DNA of 64,000 nt, taken from assembly GCF_022828475.1 (NCBI RefSeq), contig NZ_CP059557.1:1240001-1304000 (forward strand), given 5' to 3'. Shown here one piece after another: positions 45,476 through 53,908 of this stretch. The stretch's first letter is position 1, and every line of letters begins with the position of its first letter. The notes under the pieces were generated by a model. The model made no database searches, had not been told where the DNA came from, and saw only the letters and a list, made by a program, of their open reading frames with translations. A program made the position numbers and the translations under genes. The DNA comes from Saccharopolyspora gloriosae (GTDB lineage: Bacteria > Actinomycetota > Actinomycetes > Mycobacteriales > Pseudonocardiaceae).

Positions 45476-47977
45476 ATGAAGCGGGGCGAGCTGCGGATCT
45501 ACCTCGGCGCCGCGCCGGGTGTGGGCAAGACGTACGCGATGCTCGGCGAGGCGCGGCGGCGCAGCGCGCGCGGCACCGACGTGGTCGTCGGCTTGGTGGA
45601 GACGCACGGCCGGGAAGAGACGCGGCGCCTGCTCGACGGCCTGGACGAGGTGCCGAGGCGCACCCTGACGCACCGCGGTGTGCCCGTCACCGAGCTCGAC
45701 CTCGACGCGGTCCTGGCGCGAAAACCCCAGGTCGCGGTGATCGACGAGCTCGCGCACACCAACGCCCCCGGTTCTCGCAACGAGAAGCGCTGGCAGGACG
45801 TCGAGGAACTGCTCGAAGCGGGCGTCACCGTGCTGTCCACGGTGAACGTGCAGCACCTGGAGAGCCTCAACGACGTCGTCGAGTCGATCACCGGTGTGCG
45901 CCAGCGGGAAACGGTGCCCGACGAGGTGGTGCGCCGCGCCGAGCAGATCGAGCTGGCCGACATCACCCCGCAGGCGCTGCGCCGCCGCTTGGCGCACGGC
46001 AACGTGTACGCCGCCGACAAGGTCGACGCCGCGCTGGGCAACTACTTCCGCACCGGGAATCTCACCGCGCTGCGCGAGTTGGCGTTGCTGTGGCTGGCCG
46101 ATCAGGTCGACGTGGCGCTGCGCCGCTACCGCGCGGAACGGCACATCACCGACACCTGGGAGGCCAGGGAGCGGGTCGTCGCGGCGATCACCGGGGGAGC
46201 GGAGAGCGAGACCCTGATCCGCCGTGCCCGCCGCATCGCCGCCCGCGCGGGCGCGGAGCTGCAGGTGGTGCACGTGCTGCGCGGCGACGGCCTGGCCGGT
46301 GCCTCCCCGGCGAACTTGGCCCGGGCACGGCGGGTCGCCGACGACGTGGGCGCGAGCTTCCACACCGTCGTGGGCGACGACGTCCCGGAGGCACTGCTGG
46401 AGTTCGCCCGGGGCGCGGACGCGACGCAGCTGGTGGTGGGCACGTCGCGCCGGTCGCGGTGGGCGCGGGTGGCGGCGGAGGGCATCGGTTCCACGGTCGT
46501 GCAGCGCTCCGGCAGGATCGACGTGCACATGGTCACGCACGGCCAGGCCGGTGCCCGCCCGTTCCGCCGTCCCCCGCGGAATCCGCTGTCCCGCACGCGC
46601 CGCGCGTGGGGTTGGGCGTTGGCGTTCGTACTGCCGACGCTGGTGACGTTGCTCAGCGCGCTGCTGGGGGACTTCGAGCTCTCCACCGACGTGGTGGGTT
46701 ACTTCCTGGCGACGGTGGTGGTGGCGTTGATCGGCGGGGTCGCTCCGTCGTTGGCGACGGCGCTGCTGGCGGGCGGGTTGCTGAACTTCTTCTTCACCGA
46801 GCCGCGGCATTCGCTGGCGGTGAGCCGTCCGGCAACGCTGGTGACGGTGTTCGCGATGATCGGCGCGGGCCTGATGGTGGCGGTCGTGGTGGACCGCGCC
46901 GCCCGGTTGGCGGAGCGCGCGGCCCGCGACCGCACGGAGGCGACGCTGCTCGCCTCGTACGCGCGCACGGTGCTGACCCATCCGGATCCGCTGCCGCGCT
47001 TGCTGGAGAAGCTGGTGGAGAACTTCGGCCTCTCGTCGGCGGCGCTGCTGGAGCGCGGCGGCGACGGCTGGCACATCGCCGCGTCCATCGGCCCCCGCCC
47101 GTGCACCCGCCCGGATCAGTCCGATGTGGACGTCGAGGTGACCGCCGACGTGCACTTGGCGCTCGGGCGGCCGGACGGGCGCGCGCTGCCCGCGGACGAC
47201 CGCACGGTGCTGGAGGCGGCGGCGGGGCAGGCGCTGGTGGCGTTGCGCCAGCAGCGCATGGCGGCGGAGACGGCGGAGGCGCAGCGCCAGGCCGACGCGA
47301 ACCGCCTGCGCACGGCGCTGCTCTCGGCGGTGGGGCACGATCTGCGCACGCCGTTGGCGTCGATCAAGGCGTCGGTGAGCAGCCTCCGCATCCCCGGCCT
47401 GCGACTGTCCGAACAGGACACGGCGGAGCTGCTGGCGGGCGTCGAGGAATCCACTGATCGGTTGACGGATCTGGTGGACAACCTGCTGGATTCGTCCCGC
47501 CTGGCGACGGGCGCGATCGTGCCGCAGCTGCGTCCCGTGGGCTACGACCAGGTCGTCGCGGGAGCATTGGCCGGGCTGGAGGGCCGGGAGCGAGTCGAGG
47601 TCGACACCGAGGAGTCGCTGCCCGCGGTGCTGGCCGATGTCGGCTTGCTGGAGCGGGTCATCGCGAACGTCGTGCAGAACGCCTTGAAGTACGGCGGGGA
47701 CCGGGTGGGCGTGCGGGCCAGCGAGCACGCCCGCTGGGGGGAGCTGCGCATCGTCGACCACGGCCCCGGCCTGCCGGAGGACGCCGCGGAGGCCGTGTTC
47801 GCCCCGTTCGAGCGCCTCGGCGGGCACGCGGACACCGGCCCGCCCGGCGTGGGCTTGGGGTTGAGCGTGGCGCAGGGTTTCATGCAGGCCATGCACGGCA
47901 CGATCCGCGCGGAGGACACGCCCGGCGGCGGTCTCACGATGGTGTTGGCGCTGCCGGTGGCGACGGAGGGGCGATGA
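45476..47977 (+). CDS. kdpD: Sensor histidine kinase KdpD
   Basis: The potassium-sensing kinase, 833 residues. Order: N-terminal KdpD domain with Walker A YLGAAPGVGKTYAML and VAVIDELAHTNAPGSRNEKR, a Usp-like domain (about 230-345), four membrane segments (about 375-475), a GAF-like domain, then the kinase with the histidine in SAVGHDLRTPLASIKAS and the G loop PPGVGLGLSVAQGF. The ATG has GGAAGGG upstream. The gene overlaps kdpE by four bases. It is somewhat shorter than E. coli KdpD, as in other actinobacteria. Confidence 0.96.
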   Translation: MKRGELRIYLGAAPGVGKTYAMLGEARRRSARGTDVVVGLVETHGREETRRLLDGLDEVPRRTLTHRGVPVTELDLDAVLARKPQVAVIDELAHTNAPGSRNEKRWQDVEELLEAGVTVLSTVNVQHLESLNDVVESITGVRQRETVPDEVVRRAEQIELADITPQALRRRLAHGNVYAADKVDAALGNYFRTGNLTALRELALLWLADQVDVALRRYRAERHITDTWEARERVVAAITGGAESETLIRRARRIAARAGAELQVVHVLRGDGLAGASPANLARARRVADDVGASFHTVVGDDVPEALLEFARGADATQLVVGTSRRSRWARVAAEGIGSTVVQRSGRIDVHMVTHGQAGARPFRRPPRNPLSRTRRAWGWALAFVLPTLVTLLSALLGDFELSTDVVGYFLATVVVALIGGVAPSLATALLAGGLLNFFFTEPRHSLAVSRPATLVTVFAMIGAGLMVAVVVDRAARLAERAARDRTEATLLASYARTVLTHPDPLPRLLEKLVENFGLSSAALLERGGDGWHIAASIGPRPCTRPDQSDVDVEVTADVHLALGRPDGRALPADDRTVLEAAAGQALVALRQQRMAAETAEAQRQADANRLRTALLSAVGHDLRTPLASIKASVSSLRIPGLRLSEQDTAELLAGVEESTDRLTDLVDNLLDSSRLATGAIVPQLRPVGYDQVVAGALAGLEGRERVEVDTEESLPAVLADVGLLERVIANVVQNALKYGGDRVGVRASEHARWGELRIVDHGPGLPEDAAEAVFAPFERLGGHADTGPPGVGLGLSVAQGFMQAMHGTIRAEDTPGGGLTMVLALPVATEGR

Positions 47978-48654
47978 CGAAGGTCCTGGTGGTCGACGAC
48001 GAGCCGCAGCTGCTGCGCGCCCTGCGCATCAACCTCACCGCGCACGGCTACGAGGTGGCGGCGGCCCCGGACGGCACGAGCGCGCTGCGGGTCGCGGCGG
48101 AGGCGAAACCGGACGTGGTGGTGCTCGACCTCGGCCTGCCCGATTTGGACGGCGTGGAGGTCATCGGCGGCCTGCGCGGCTGGACCACGCTGCCGATCAT
48201 CGTGCTGTCCGCGCGCACCGAGTCGACGGACAAGGTGCACGCCCTCGACGCCGGAGCCGACGACTACGTCACGAAGCCGTTCGGCATGGACGAACTCCTC
48301 GCCCGGCTGCGCGCGGCGGTGCGCCGGTCGCACGTTTCCGCCGCCGAGGACGAACCGGTGGTGCGGACGGATTCCTTCGAAGTCGACTTGGCGGCGAAGA
48401 AGGTGCACCGCGAGGGCACCGAAGTGCACCTGACGCCGACCGAGTGGGGAATGCTGGAAGTCCTGGTCCGCAACCGCGGCAAACTCGTTGCCCAGCGGCG
48501 TCTGTTGCAGGACGTGTGGGGACCGGCTTACGCCGACGAGTTCCACTACTTGCGGGTGTACGTGGCCCAGCTGCGCCGGAAGCTCGAAGCGGACCCGAGT
48601 CGCCCCCGGCACCTCATCACCGAAGCAGGCATGGGTTACCGGTTCGAGCTCTGA
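47974..48654 (+). CDS. kdpE: Response regulator KdpE
   Basis: The OmpR-type partner of KdpD, 226 residues. The receiver has VLVVDDEPQLLRALR, the phosphorylated aspartate in VVLDLGLPDLDGVEV and DYVTKPFGMDELLAR. The effector domain has LTPTEWGMLEVLVRN and the FHYLRVYVAQLRRKLE stretch typical of KdpE. Its last 19 bp overlap the end of a gene on the other strand. Confidence 0.96.
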   Translation: MTKVLVVDDEPQLLRALRINLTAHGYEVAAAPDGTSALRVAAEAKPDVVVLDLGLPDLDGVEVIGGLRGWTTLPIIVLSARTESTDKVHALDAGADDYVTKPFGMDELLARLRAAVRRSHVSAAEDEPVVRTDSFEVDLAAKKVHREGTEVHLTPTEWGMLEVLVRNRGKLVAQRRLLQDVWGPAYADEFHYLRVYVAQLRRKLEADPSRPRHLITEAGMGYRFEL

Positions 48655-48917
48655 GGCTCGGATTCCGCCTGGCGAGCCGCTCTCCGGGCGCGGTCCTGCT
48701 CGGCCACGGTGATCGCCTCGTCCAGCGCGCGCCGGAAGACGGCGATCTCGCTGTACCGCAACCGGAAGTAGCCCCGGTACTCCGGCCCGATCACCTCGAC
48801 GTCCCCGGCGGCGACGCCGACGGTGCAGACGGCCATCTCCTCGTCGTCGTCGCTGCACCGGCACAACCACTCCCGCTGCGGCGCTCCGTCCACCAGCCGC
48901 GCGATCTTGTCGTCCAT
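48636..48917 (-). CDS. Hypothetical protein of 93 residues
   Basis: Not recognised. The protein begins MDDKIARLVDG and has two cysteines in WLCRCSDDDEE, one more in AVCTVGVA, then FRLRYSEIAVFRRALDEAI and a basic Ala/Arg C-terminus. The start is well supported: AGGAGGT lies five bases before the ATG at 48917. It is divergent from the XRE regulator gene, sharing a 144-bp promoter region, and its tail overlaps kdpE by 19 bp. This pairing suggests a link with the XRE/DUF397 genes. Confidence 0.7.
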   Translation of the reverse strand: MDDKIARLVDGAPQREWLCRCSDDDEEMAVCTVGVAAGDVEVIGPEYRGYFRLRYSEIAVFRRALDEAITVAEQDRARRAARQAESEPQSSNR

Positions 48918-49061
48918 GAATACCTCCTGAGGTCGGTGGATCACGTTTTCAAGAATTGCGTGGACGCACGATCGCTCGCAATTACGCGATCGAGTGATCG
49001 CGAACGCTGATCATTCCTGCCAGGCTGGAAGCACATTTCCCGCAACGACAGGAGATCGTTG

Positions 49062-49913
49062 ATGCCTCGCCGTCCCGGACCGTCCGCCCGGTCCCGTCGA
49101 CTCGCGCAGACCCTGCGCAAGATTCGCGCCGAGAAGGGCGTCAGCGCCGCCGAAGTCGGCAAAGAACTCGGCATGTCCGGCAGCAAGATCAACCGGATCG
49201 AGACCTGTGAGATCGGCATCTACCTGGACGACCTGGAGAAGCTGCTGGACTTCTACCAGGTGACGCAGCAGCGCCGCGTCGAACTCCTCGACATCGCCCG
49301 CCACGCGGAGCAGCGCAGCTGGCTGCGCACCCGAAACGCCCACTTCCCAGCGGATTGGCAGACGTGGAGCGACTTCGAAGACGAAGCGACAGCGCTGCGG
49401 TACTACGAGCCGATGATGATTCCCGGCCTGCTTCAGACGCCGGAGTATGCGCGTTCGGTCATCGCCGCTACTGGGGGCTCGTTGACTGAGAACGAGGTTG
49501 ACGAGTTGGTCGGCAGTCGAGTTGCCAGGCGGCGGCTGCTTTCCGGAGCTCGGCCGCTCGAGCTGCATGTGATCATCGAGGAGACCACTTTGCAGAGGCC
49601 CTTCGGTGAGGCTGGCTGTCGACACCGGCAGCTCCGGCATCTTGCCGAGGAAGCGGGGCGTTCGAATATCGCATTGCAACTTCTCCCCACTGATGCCGGG
49701 TTTCACGCAGGAATGGTGGGTGCCTTCATTCTTGTCGAGTACGAGGCGGAACTTGGGTCGGTATGGCTGGAACAGCTGGCTGCGAGCATCTTTCTGGACG
49801 AGGAAGAGCACCTTGAGATCTACAAGACGGTCTGGGATGAGTTGACGAAGATCGCCCTCAGTGAAGAGGAATCTGTTGATCGGTTGCGACACTTGGTCGT
49901 GCAGCCGGAGTAG
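49062..49913 (+). CDS. XRE-type regulator with DUF5753 sensor-like domain
   Basis: A 283-residue helix-turn-helix protein. The HTH covers about residues 10-70 (LRKIRAEKGVSAAEVGKELG, then MSGSKINRIE). The C-terminal DUF5753 region contains YYEPMMIPGLLQTPEYAR and VIIEETTLQRPFG. Such regulators usually sit directly before DUF397 genes in actinobacteria and influence development and antibiotic production. ATG 49062 has AGGAG at 49050-49054. From about 49420 on, A+T in third codon positions rises visibly against the kdp genes. Confidence 0.92.
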   Translation: MPRRPGPSARSRRLAQTLRKIRAEKGVSAAEVGKELGMSGSKINRIETCEIGIYLDDLEKLLDFYQVTQQRRVELLDIARHAEQRSWLRTRNAHFPADWQTWSDFEDEATALRYYEPMMIPGLLQTPEYARSVIAATGGSLTENEVDELVGSRVARRRLLSGARPLELHVIIEETTLQRPFGEAGCRHRQLRHLAEEAGRSNIALQLLPTDAGFHAGMVGAFILVEYEAELGSVWLEQLAASIFLDEEEHLEIYKTVWDELTKIALSEEESVDRLRHLVVQPE

Positions 49914-49934
49914 CGCGGGTGACATCCTGTCGGC

Positions 49935-50192
49935 ATGAATGATCTTCAGCAGGACCAGGTCTTATGGCGCAAGTCCAGTCGTAGCGCGAGCAGTGCCAAC
50001 TGCGTCGAGGTCGCGTTCGACTGGCGGAAGTCCAGTAGAAGTATCAGTGCTGCCAACTGCGTTGAGGTGGCGGAGATCGACGCTGCCGTCGGTGTGCGGG
50101 ACTCGAAGGAGCCGCAAGGTGGAGTGCTGGTGTTCCCCTCTCGGCGCTGGAAAGACTTCCTCGCCGCGCTCGGCGATGTGCACGCCGTGTGA
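49935..50192 (+). CDS. DUF397 protein with internally duplicated N-terminal motif
   Basis: An 85-residue DUF397 protein, the usual partner of the upstream XRE regulator. The family motif occurs twice in tandem: WRKSSRSASSANCVEVAFD (residues 11-29) and WRKSSRSISAANCVEVAEID (residues 30-49), so the typical 60-65 residues are lengthened by 19. The rest, VRDSKEPQGGVLVFPSRRW, is standard. The duplication is also clear at DNA level (57-bp units). The stop of the XRE gene is 21 bp before. Confidence 0.9.
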   Translation: MNDLQQDQVLWRKSSRSASSANCVEVAFDWRKSSRSISAANCVEVAEIDAAVGVRDSKEPQGGVLVFPSRRWKDFLAALGDVHAV

Positions 50193-50351
50193 CGTTCTCC
50201 GAAGTGCCCTCGCGCGCCGACCTCCGCTGTTAGCGTCCCTCGGGCGTCGGCGATCAACTCATGGGGGAGGCGATCGTCGGTGGCCGGAATCGGTTGGTGC
50301 GGAAGGGAAAAACGGGAATGAACGTGAAGCTCCGGCGCTCGGAGGTGCCGG

Positions 50352-50804
50352 GTGCGTGAGTCGTTGACGTTGTCCGGTGACCTCCTCCAACCGGTCGCAC
50401 CGGTGCCTCCCCCGAAGGCGGAGCCGACGCTTCAGCCGGATTCGCCGCCGGAACCCGAGCCGGTGCTGGTGCTGGCCGCGCGGCGGTGGCAGCGGGCCGA
50501 GAACCGGCCCGACCCGACGTTGCTGCTGGCCACGTTGCGGAATGCGAAGCTGCACCTGCACGCGGAGGCCACCACGGTGCTGCTCGGCGGGCTCGAGTGG
50601 CTACCGGTGTTCTCCACGCGGCAGCGGGCCGCCGACTTCGCCGGAGTCGCCGGACTCGCCGACGCGGACGGCACCGTGGAAATCGTTGCGCTGCCCGCGA
50701 AACGGCTGTTCGAGCATTACCTGCCGCCGGGCGTGGGCGTCGTCGTCGACTCCGGCGAGGAACACCAGCTGGTGCTGGCCGCGGAGGAGGTTCGCGATGC
50801 CTGA
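50352..50804 (+). CDS. SseB-like N-terminal domain protein
   Basis: A 150-residue protein resembling the SseB N-terminal domain found near T7SS-type genes in actinobacteria. A Pro-rich N-terminus (about 15-40) precedes LLLATLRNAKLHLH, WLPVFSTRQRAADFAG and the final YLPPGVGVVVDSGEEHQLVL. It was identified from this pattern only. GGAGG lies six bases before GTG 50352. Its last eight bases overlap the next gene, so it heads an operon of four genes. A 13-codon frame (50318-50359) precedes and overlaps its start. Confidence 0.7.
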   Translation: MRESLTLSGDLLQPVAPVPPPKAEPTLQPDSPPEPEPVLVLAARRWQRAENRPDPTLLLATLRNAKLHLHAEATTVLLGGLEWLPVFSTRQRAADFAGVAGLADADGTVEIVALPAKRLFEHYLPPGVGVVVDSGEEHQLVLAAEEVRDA

Positions 50805-51354
50805 GGGGAACTTCGGAATTGACCCGGCCGCGTTGGACGCGGTGATCGCGGGACACGAGCAGACGGTGCAGGCACTGGCCGACCTGATTCCGGGCATCGG
50901 CGAGTACGCCGCCGACGCGGGTTCGGCGCAGGGGCTGCAGATGCTGGCGCTCAGCGCCGGTGACCTCGGCGAGGAGTCCAAGGTGCAGGGCTCGCTCGCG
51001 AAGTTCTGCCTCCAGTGGGAGCACGGCTTGGGCAGCCTGCTGCGCACCGGGCAGGAGATCGCCGATCAGCTCACCGAGGTCGTGAAGGAGTACCGCGGTC
51101 AGGATGACGAGGTTTCGGGACTGTTCAAGGAGATCTACATGACCGCGATGTCGCCCGACCAGCAGAAGGTCGCGGGTGCCCGCGACCTGAGCTGGGGCGA
51201 GATCGGACTGGCCGCCGGACCCGACTACGGCGGCTGGGGCGAGGAGTTCAACGAGGTCGGCGAGTCGGTGGGCCAGGCCGGTGACGACGTGTGGACGGCG
51301 GCGCAGACCGGCGCCGAATACATGAACCCGGCTATCCGGCAGGGTGATCGTTGA
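50797..51354 (+). CDS. WXG100-like protein
   Basis: A 185-residue helical protein starting PEGNFGIDPAALDAVIAGHE, with a helix-turn-helix hairpin of WXG type around residues 10-105 and a tryptophan at about residue 73 (CLQWEHGLGSLL). The C-terminal part is acidic and Gly-rich (GPDYGGWGEEFNEVGESVG). GCGGAGGAGG lies six bases upstream. It overlaps the previous gene by eight bases and the next by one (TGATG). It is likely a partner of the T7SS-signal protein that follows. Confidence 0.65.
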   Translation: MPEGNFGIDPAALDAVIAGHEQTVQALADLIPGIGEYAADAGSAQGLQMLALSAGDLGEESKVQGSLAKFCLQWEHGLGSLLRTGQEIADQLTEVVKEYRGQDDEVSGLFKEIYMTAMSPDQQKVAGARDLSWGEIGLAAGPDYGGWGEEFNEVGESVGQAGDDVWTAAQTGAEYMNPAIRQGDR

Positions 51355-52733
51355 TGGCGGTGCAACTGGGCGACACCGACGACCCCACCGAACTCGTACC
51401 CGGCGACGTCGCGGGAACCGGGGACAAGGCGAACACGTTCCGCCGGATCGCCGACGGTCTCGGCGCGGTACAACGCTTCGACTCCGAACACGCCTGGACC
51501 GGGCCGGCCGCCGACGCCTACCGCAAAACGGTGCGGGACGAGCAGCAACGCTGGGACGTGGCGGCTGCTGCTTTCGAGAAGGTCGCGACCGCGCTCACCG
51601 ATCACGGCAACGCGTTGCGCTCGGCGCAGAACGAGGCCGCCCGAGCCATCGAACTGCACCGGCAAGGCGAACAGGAGAGCAGCCGCGCCGAGAAATCCCA
51701 CGCGGCCAAGGTGGAATCGGCCGGCCCCGCAGACCAGATCGCGCCGTTCCAAGACCCCGGCGCCGCGAAGCGGGCGGAAGCGCAGGCGATCCTGGAGCAG
51801 GCGCGAGCCGAATTCCGCTCGACGAGCTCCGCCACCGCCACGGCCTTGCAACAGGCCGGCGAGAGCGCCCCGGACCCGTCGTTCATGGAACGAATGGGCG
51901 ACGCCCTGCGCGGCACGGCGGGCACCTGGGTCGAGGGCTACAAGAGCTTCACCGGCGGGGCGCTCGGCGCGGTGGGCGAGATGGGCATGGGACTGCTCGG
52001 CGCGGCCGCGAAACCCCTGCACTTGATGAACGACCCGGCGGCCACGATCTCGGCGGGCTTTGCGACCGGCGCGGGAGTCGTGCACATGGTCACCACGAAG
52101 GAAGGCTGGGGCCAGACCATCGGCACCCTCGACGAGTGGAAGAAGGACCCCGCCGCCGCCCTCGGCAAAGCCACCGCCAACATCGGCACCACCGTCGCCG
52201 GCGGCGGCGCGGGTGCGGGCGCGAAAGCGGCCGGACTCGGCGGGAAAGTGGGCAGAGTCGGCAAACTCGCCCCGGAAGCCCCCTCGGGGAGCCCGTTCGA
52301 CTGGACGCCGCCGGTGGAGAAGCGCAGCCACTTCGACCCTCCCTACGGCTACGACGAGCACGGCCCGCGGTTGAACCGCGATCGGCCGGACCCCGAACCG
52401 GAGCCGGAGCCGCAGCAACGCGAGACGCCACCGGAACCCGGGCCTAGGCGAGGCCACCCCGAAGACCGCGACGTGCTGGACCCGTACAACCCGGACGAGA
52501 ACTCGTACGATTTCGAACCGGAGTCGCCGCGAGAATCAAAACCGGTTGCGCCGCCGCCAGCGGTAATTGAAGAGCTGGGGCGGGCACGTTCCATGTTGGA
52601 AGAAGGAGTGGCGGAGCTGGACAGGTTGGCAGCGTTTGATTCACCTGACCTGCCTAGGCAGCACGAGAAGGTCGCCGCGTTGGCGAGGCGGGTAGACGAG
52701 TTGGCAAAGCAGGCTGGGAGAAGCGGTGGATAA
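51354..52733 (+). CDS. Putative T7SS-secreted protein with N-terminal signal-domain, no recognisable toxin domain
   Basis: A 459-residue protein. The first 110 residues resemble the T7SS signal domain that leads polymorphic toxins (LVPGDVAGTGDKANTFRRIA, then WTGPAADAYRKTVRDEQQRW). A second helical region and a Gly/Ala hydrophobic stretch (about 195-300) follow, then a Pro/Glu/Arg-rich linker (about 310-405) and a short coiled coil to the end. No nuclease or other toxin fold is apparent in the last 60 residues. It overlaps the first of three tandem small proteins by eight bases, the usual place of immunity genes. Confidence 0.7.
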   Translation: MAVQLGDTDDPTELVPGDVAGTGDKANTFRRIADGLGAVQRFDSEHAWTGPAADAYRKTVRDEQQRWDVAAAAFEKVATALTDHGNALRSAQNEAARAIELHRQGEQESSRAEKSHAAKVESAGPADQIAPFQDPGAAKRAEAQAILEQARAEFRSTSSATATALQQAGESAPDPSFMERMGDALRGTAGTWVEGYKSFTGGALGAVGEMGMGLLGAAAKPLHLMNDPAATISAGFATGAGVVHMVTTKEGWGQTIGTLDEWKKDPAAALGKATANIGTTVAGGGAGAGAKAAGLGGKVGRVGKLAPEAPSGSPFDWTPPVEKRSHFDPPYGYDEHGPRLNRDRPDPEPEPEPQQRETPPEPGPRRGHPEDRDVLDPYNPDENSYDFEPESPRESKPVAPPPAVIEELGRARSMLEEGVAELDRLAAFDSPDLPRQHEKVAALARRVDELAKQAGRSGG

Positions 52734-53253
52734 CGAGTTGTCCGAAACCGGGCGTCCCTACGCTCGGCGAGTGCACGTATTCGGCCCAGTGCCGCAGGAA
52801 CCCGGCCGCGTCGATTTCCAGGAGGCGCTGGTGACGTGGTCCCGCATCGATCAGGAACAGGTGCGGGTGGAGCTGACAGGGCCTTTCGGTGAGCTCGACG
52901 TGGTGGAGAGCAACCTGTTCATGGCGTTGTTGCAGCTGCGCACACAACTCCAAGGGAAGAAGTGGTTGATGTACGTCAACGCCGCCCGTCGTGATGCGTG
53001 GGGCCCCACCGATCTGAACCCGTGCGGTGTTGACGAAGTCCGGGTCTCGCCCGACTTGAACGGCCCGGCCGCCGCCGAGCCGCTCGACGCACTGGGTGTT
53101 CCATCCAGCCCGGACCACATCGGTGGGGCTTCCGTCACTGAACAACTGCTCTGGCACCAGGAGTGGGTCGGTGTGCTCTCGTCGGGCCAAATGAGCTGGA
53201 CGGACTTGGACCGGTCCCGCAAGGAGCCCAGGGCATCGCGAGGCTCATCTTGA
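52726..53253 (+). CDS. Small hypothetical protein, paralogue 1 of a tandem set (candidate immunity protein)
   Basis: A 175-residue protein of unknown family. It contains RVHVFGPVPQEPG, VRVELTGPFGELDVVESNLF, WLMYVNAARRDAWG and LDALGVP, which recur in the two following copies. It has no signal peptide or membrane segment, so it is cytosolic. Its GTG lies inside the end of the T7SS-signal gene. Position and tandem copies suggest an immunity role against a secreted toxin; this is inference. The C-terminus is basic and differs most between copies. Confidence 0.7.
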   Translation: MDNELSETGRPYARRVHVFGPVPQEPGRVDFQEALVTWSRIDQEQVRVELTGPFGELDVVESNLFMALLQLRTQLQGKKWLMYVNAARRDAWGPTDLNPCGVDEVRVSPDLNGPAAAEPLDALGVPSSPDHIGGASVTEQLLWHQEWVGVLSSGQMSWTDLDRSRKEPRASRGSS

Positions 53254-53348
53254 CCGTCCGTTGATCTCGCGAGCTCCGGTGGATCTGGCCGATGCGTCTC
53301 GGGTTTGAGTCATGTGGGCGGGCAGGTCTGGAGAGGAACAGAACGAAC

Positions 53349-53908
53349 GTGGTGGTACAGCCCGAGCCTGCTCAGCGGCACGTCCGCGAGGTTCAGGTCT
53401 ACGGACCCGCTCCGACCGATGCTGGGACTTCGGTGTTCCAAGAAGGCCCGGTTGACCTGGGTGCGCCTAGGAACCGGCGTGCACGTTGAGTTGGAACTCC
53501 CGACGCGGACGGTCAGCTCGCCCGGTGCCGACGTGTTCTCCGCGCTGATGGTGTTGCGCGCCGACCTCCACGACGGCGGCTGGGGCTGGTCCGTTCTCGT
53601 GAACGCTTCCTTGATCACCGCAGGGGGACCTACCGAGGAACATCCGTGTGCGGTCGACCAGGTCCGGATATTTCGGAAGTTCGGGTGAGCCGCCGGACGC
53701 GGATCCGGTCGACGCATTGGGCATGCCCGCGTCTGCGGAGCGCGGCTACGAATACAGCCCGAGGTTGCAGTGGAGTTTACGAAAGAGCTGGGAGGTTGGC
53801 GAGGAGGCGGGATTCGGTGGCAGGGAAGAGTATTTGCACGTCATCGAGTCGATGCGCCATGGCAAGAGACGGACGAAAGCTGACCGTGACGCGGTCCGGA
53901 ACGTTGCG
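53349..53908 (+). pseudogene. Frameshifted paralogue 2 of the tandem set
   Basis: The family motifs appear in three reading frames in turn: VREVQVYGPAP and SVFQEGPV (frame of 53349), then HVELELP, FSALMVLRADL and SVLVNASLI (next frame), then PDADPVDALGMPAS (third frame). The shifts fall near 53450 and 53675. Each frame alone is cut short, so the gene looks inactivated. From the second shift the frame stays open without a stop into paralogue 3. Sequencing error at both sites is the alternative. Confidence 0.7.
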
